A stretch of 64,000 nucleotides of DNA from Candidatus Roslinia caecavium. Lineage in GTDB: Bacteria > Bacillota > Clostridia > Monoglobales > Monoglobaceae. The notes under the pieces are model-generated. The model searched no databases. It saw only the letters and a program-made list of their open reading frames with translations, and was not told the origin of the DNA. The position numbers and the translations under genes are program-made. The stretch covers positions 62,001-126,000 of the forward strand of contig CAJFTO010000001.1 of NCBI GenBank assembly GCA_904419955.1, in the 5' to 3' direction. This document shows, one piece after another, positions 61,293-64,000 of the stretch (position 1 is the first letter of the stretch; each line of letters starts with the position of its first letter).

Positions 61293-63947
61293 CTACTCGC
61301 TTAAAACGCCGTCGTGGGAATTCATATACGGTCTCAGCCGCTCCTGATCCCAGACGAACAGCCTGAGCTCGTCGCCTTCGCGGACGATATCGCCGTAACT
61401 GATATTGACCGGCTTGAACGCTCCGGCCGTATCGTCGTATTCGACCTTCGTCTCTATTATTCCTACCAAGAACTCCGCTCCGTCATCAGACTTTCTGTAT
61501 ACGCCCGCATAGACGGTCGGATTTTGATACTCCTCGGCCTCGCCCGAAAGCTCTACCGTGATAGTCTTCGCACCTTCGTCGTTAACTATCTCAATTTGCG
61601 ACGCTTTAGACTCTATCGTCGTGTCAGAAACTACAATAAAACTATTTAAACCGCTGAAGCTCGCGCTCTCTCCGTTTATAAGCAGGTCGTATATCTCATA
61701 GCCGTTTTCTGCTAAGACCTCGTAATAGATCCGCGTCCCGTAAGGGATCTTCTCCCCAATATCGAGCGGCGTCTTGTTTTCATCGCTGTAGAAGCTGACC
61801 GCCGCGCCTTCGATTCGTTCAACAGTTACCTTGTATACGATCGGAGCGAACTCCGCCCTTACGCTTATACTCTGCGCTCCGGCCGGGATATCCAGAGAAT
61901 ACGCTCCGTCCACGGGTTCTATAGCCGTATACTCGCCGCCGTCTACCGAATATTCGAGGGAGCTCAGCTCATATCCCTCGTCTGCCTGCGGCGTAATATA
62001 CGTCCTGCTTCCCGCGGGTATTTCCGAGATCTCGGCTCCGCTTTTGTTCGTCAATTTAAAACTTCCGTTTTCGGTCGGCTCCTTTATCAGGCTTACAATT
62101 TCCGGCTCGCTAACGGCGTTTTGCGTATACGTTTTTATACACATGATCGAAGAGTTGCTCTCTGCAAGATCGCTCCAACCAAAACCGCTCATACTCGCAG
62201 CGCCTTCTTTATTATTCATTATAAAATAAGACCTGATCCAATAGCTCGCTCCGCTCTGCAGATCTACGTCCGCGTAACCATCGACGCTTCTGCTTACAGG
62301 CATCGACAGCGTCTCTCCGTCCGTTAAAGCGTATCTGATATAAACGTCGTAATATCCGTTTACTTCCACAGGCTCGCTAAGCTCTATAACATAATATCCG
62401 CTGTTTTCAAAACTGACAAACTCAGTCTCGTTTCCGTTCGCGTCGATAAGAGTCTCCGCCGCAAACGACTTTTCATCGGTAATATTCGGCGTCTCCGTCT
62501 GCGCTCCGTTTTCATCCTCCGCACCGTCGTCTACCATAACGCTGATCTCGGCGTCGCTGTTGACCGCCAAAGCTATAGCTTTGACGTATTCGGTTCCGCC
62601 CGACTGAGTCGAGTACCTGTTCGCCGCATACGTCCGGCCAATTTTCGCGTTAACCCCAAACGTAACGCCTCCGGTATATCCAAGCGGATCGTACTGGGCT
62701 ATATTATCTACCTCGTCGGCCTCCAGCCCGGACATATCGTACGCGGAAGATCCCATTCCGAAGTTGCTGTCGTAATACGAGATATATTCATATCCGCCGT
62801 CTCCCCAAGCTTCTCCCCAGCTGTTCTTGACTATCCAGGCTCCGTCGCCCGCAGGACGGTTTTCAGGATTGAAGTTCGACGCCGGGTAATTATCGTCCCA
62901 GCCGACGAGCGTGACCGCGTGATTAGGCGATAAGTTATTTTCAACGACAACCTCCTTGGTTCCGTCGCTGTAGCTTCTTATAACGACCTTGAACAGATCG
63001 CTTTTTAAGGGATCGTTGTTTAGCCTGTAGCAATACGCGGCCGTATCCTCGTTATAAAAATCCGTATAGTCGGCCGTCTGACCTATCTGAGCCGCCTCGT
63101 ATGAATAATAGTTGACCGATACCGCGCCGTATTCCAAAACCGCGTCCTTGAGTGCGATTACGACGTTCTCGTTCATTCGCCAATCTATACCGTAGTACAC
63201 CGTCATGCTTTCATCAACCAACGGAACCGCCTTTCCCGTCGTATCGCCGGAATTCGTTATCCTTACCGACGACGCATATGGGACATCCATCCTCTCCGCA
63301 TCCCTTATCGTAGAATAATCCACTCTTTCGGAAGCGTTATATGCGTCGTACGCCGACTCGTCGAACTCGGATACCGCGGCCGGACCGTCGCCTCTGAGCA
63401 GATACGCCTCGGTCATATTATTGTTTCCGCCGCTTTCGAGCTTAAACGTCTCATGCGCGGCGCTCTCGTCGGCGCTCGCATTCAGCGCGGACGCCATATG
63501 ATACTCTGACGGCGTATCCGCCGCGGTCTCGTCGTCTTTTTGATAAGCTCCGATTTCAGAATAATCTCCCGCGCCTTCCATTGCAAGCTGGAACTCCAGC
63601 GCGCCGAGCGACGAAAACGCCCAGCAGTCGCCGTCGAGCCCCTGGTCGCGCACCGCGGGCGCGCCGCTTATACTTTCAGCAGAGTTGTACCTTTCAGGAA
63701 AATCTTCAGCAAGCGTCGCCGAATCGTCGTAGGATACGCTAAGCTCGAACGGCGCGGGAATTATCTCGCCGTATTCGGCCTTATTCTCCAAATATTCCAC
63801 GTATTCGTCAGAATACCCGGATTCCGTAAGCTCCGTCTCAACATAAACCTCTTCCTCGGCCGCAAACGCGGGAAATGTGAAAAGACTTTCCAAAACCAAC
63901 GCCGCCGTCAACGCCGCGGCAAAACTCAAACGCAACTCTTTTCCCAT
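61293..63947 (-). CDS. Secreted papain-family (C1A) cysteine peptidase
   Basis: An 884-residue exported protease. It has a signal peptide (to about residue 30, AFAAEEEV), a short pro-region, then the papain fold. The catalytic Cys is in GDCWAFSSLGALEFQ (about 111), the His in PNHAVTLVGWDD (about 341) and the Asn in IVKNSWGEAWGDGGYEYISY (about 372). A lectin-like domain (about 416-600) follows, as in other clostridial surface C1 proteases, then two beta-type repeat regions and a C-terminal domain that contains LRLFVWDQERLRP, related to the ends of the GH2 and GH43 proteins. A TTGGAGGC ribosome site precedes the ATG. It has no SLH domain. Confidence 0.93.
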   Translation of the reverse strand: MGKELRLSFAAALTAALVLESLFTFPAFAAEEEVYVETELTESGYSDEYVEYLENKAEYGEIIPAPFELSVSYDDSATLAEDFPERYNSAESISGAPAVRDQGLDGDCWAFSSLGALEFQLAMEGAGDYSEIGAYQKDDETAADTPSEYHMASALNASADESAAHETFKLESGGNNNMTEAYLLRGDGPAAVSEFDESAYDAYNASERVDYSTIRDAERMDVPYASSVRITNSGDTTGKAVPLVDESMTVYYGIDWRMNENVVIALKDAVLEYGAVSVNYYSYEAAQIGQTADYTDFYNEDTAAYCYRLNNDPLKSDLFKVVIRSYSDGTKEVVVENNLSPNHAVTLVGWDDNYPASNFNPENRPAGDGAWIVKNSWGEAWGDGGYEYISYYDSNFGMGSSAYDMSGLEADEVDNIAQYDPLGYTGGVTFGVNAKIGRTYAANRYSTQSGGTEYVKAIALAVNSDAEISVMVDDGAEDENGAQTETPNITDEKSFAAETLIDANGNETEFVSFENSGYYVIELSEPVEVNGYYDVYIRYALTDGETLSMPVSRSVDGYADVDLQSGASYWIRSYFIMNNKEGAASMSGFGWSDLAESNSSIMCIKTYTQNAVSEPEIVSLIKEPTENGSFKLTNKSGAEISEIPAGSRTYITPQADEGYELSSLEYSVDGGEYTAIEPVDGAYSLDIPAGAQSISVRAEFAPIVYKVTVERIEGAAVSFYSDENKTPLDIGEKIPYGTRIYYEVLAENGYEIYDLLINGESASFSGLNSFIVVSDTTIESKASQIEIVNDEGAKTITVELSGEAEEYQNPTVYAGVYRKSDDGAEFLVGIIETKVEYDDTAGAFKPVNISYGDIVREGDELRLFVWDQERLRPYMNSHDGVLSE

Positions 63948-64000
63948 ATTAAAGAGCCTCCAATTGAATATATTTTTTATACAATCTAAATTTCGTAAAT

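Overview
The window looks like a chromosomal segment of an uncultured, moderate-GC anaerobic member of the Bacillota, class Clostridia. The evidence is the strong AGGAGG-type ribosome binding sites, the ruvX-DUF1292 pair, a single-chain QueH, an M-box upstream of mgtA, S-layer-homology (SLH) cell-wall proteins and the absence of any outer-membrane gene. Order and genus cannot be fixed from the sequence. The large secreted galactosidase and arabinofuranosidase-type enzymes suggest a plant-polysaccharide degrader, possibly from the gut; this is inference.

Layout. 1-6.8 kb: the end of a P1B metal ATPase, a TetR-MATE efflux operon with a palindromic operator, then a long regulated leader (M-box riboswitch, terminators and two short leader ORFs) ahead of the Mg2+ ATPase mgtA. 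6.8-8.8 kb: argC-argB on the minus strand. 9.4-11.5 kb: an orphan sugar-ABC ATPase (MsmX type), ruvX and DUF1292. 11.6-15 kb: queH with a small unknown ORF behind a structured leader, tRNA-Arg, and a vsr-cytosine methyltransferase pair. 15.4-20.1 kb: ftsK/spoIIIE and a secreted copper-amine-oxidase-N-domain protein. 20.4-33.9 kb: a long minus-strand run of five large polytopic membrane proteins and two GT2 glycosyltransferases, headed by paaK. 34.1 kb: tRNA-Thr. 34.5-47.6 kb: two giant secreted glycoside hydrolases (double GH43; GH2) and a divergent AraC regulator. 47.7-54.8 kb: a CBS protein, a probable S-layer protein, a U32 tRNA-modification protein and an SLH amidase. 55.3-61 kb: lrgAB and a MarR-controlled heterodimeric ABC exporter. 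61.3-64 kb: a secreted papain-family protease.

How the genes connect. The SLH proteins build or remodel the wall, the GT2/membrane-protein cluster probably decorates a surface glycan, and the secreted GH43, GH2 and C1 peptidase end in a related C-terminal domain (R-x-F-x-W-D...R-P), which suggests a common handling or attachment step. GH43 and GH2 also share a carbohydrate-binding-like module and 78 identical bases. No transposase, prophage or CRISPR array was seen. The least expected items are the mgtA leader with two short SD-preceded ORFs and alternating hairpins, the shared C-terminal domain, and the structured leader before the small ORF and queH.
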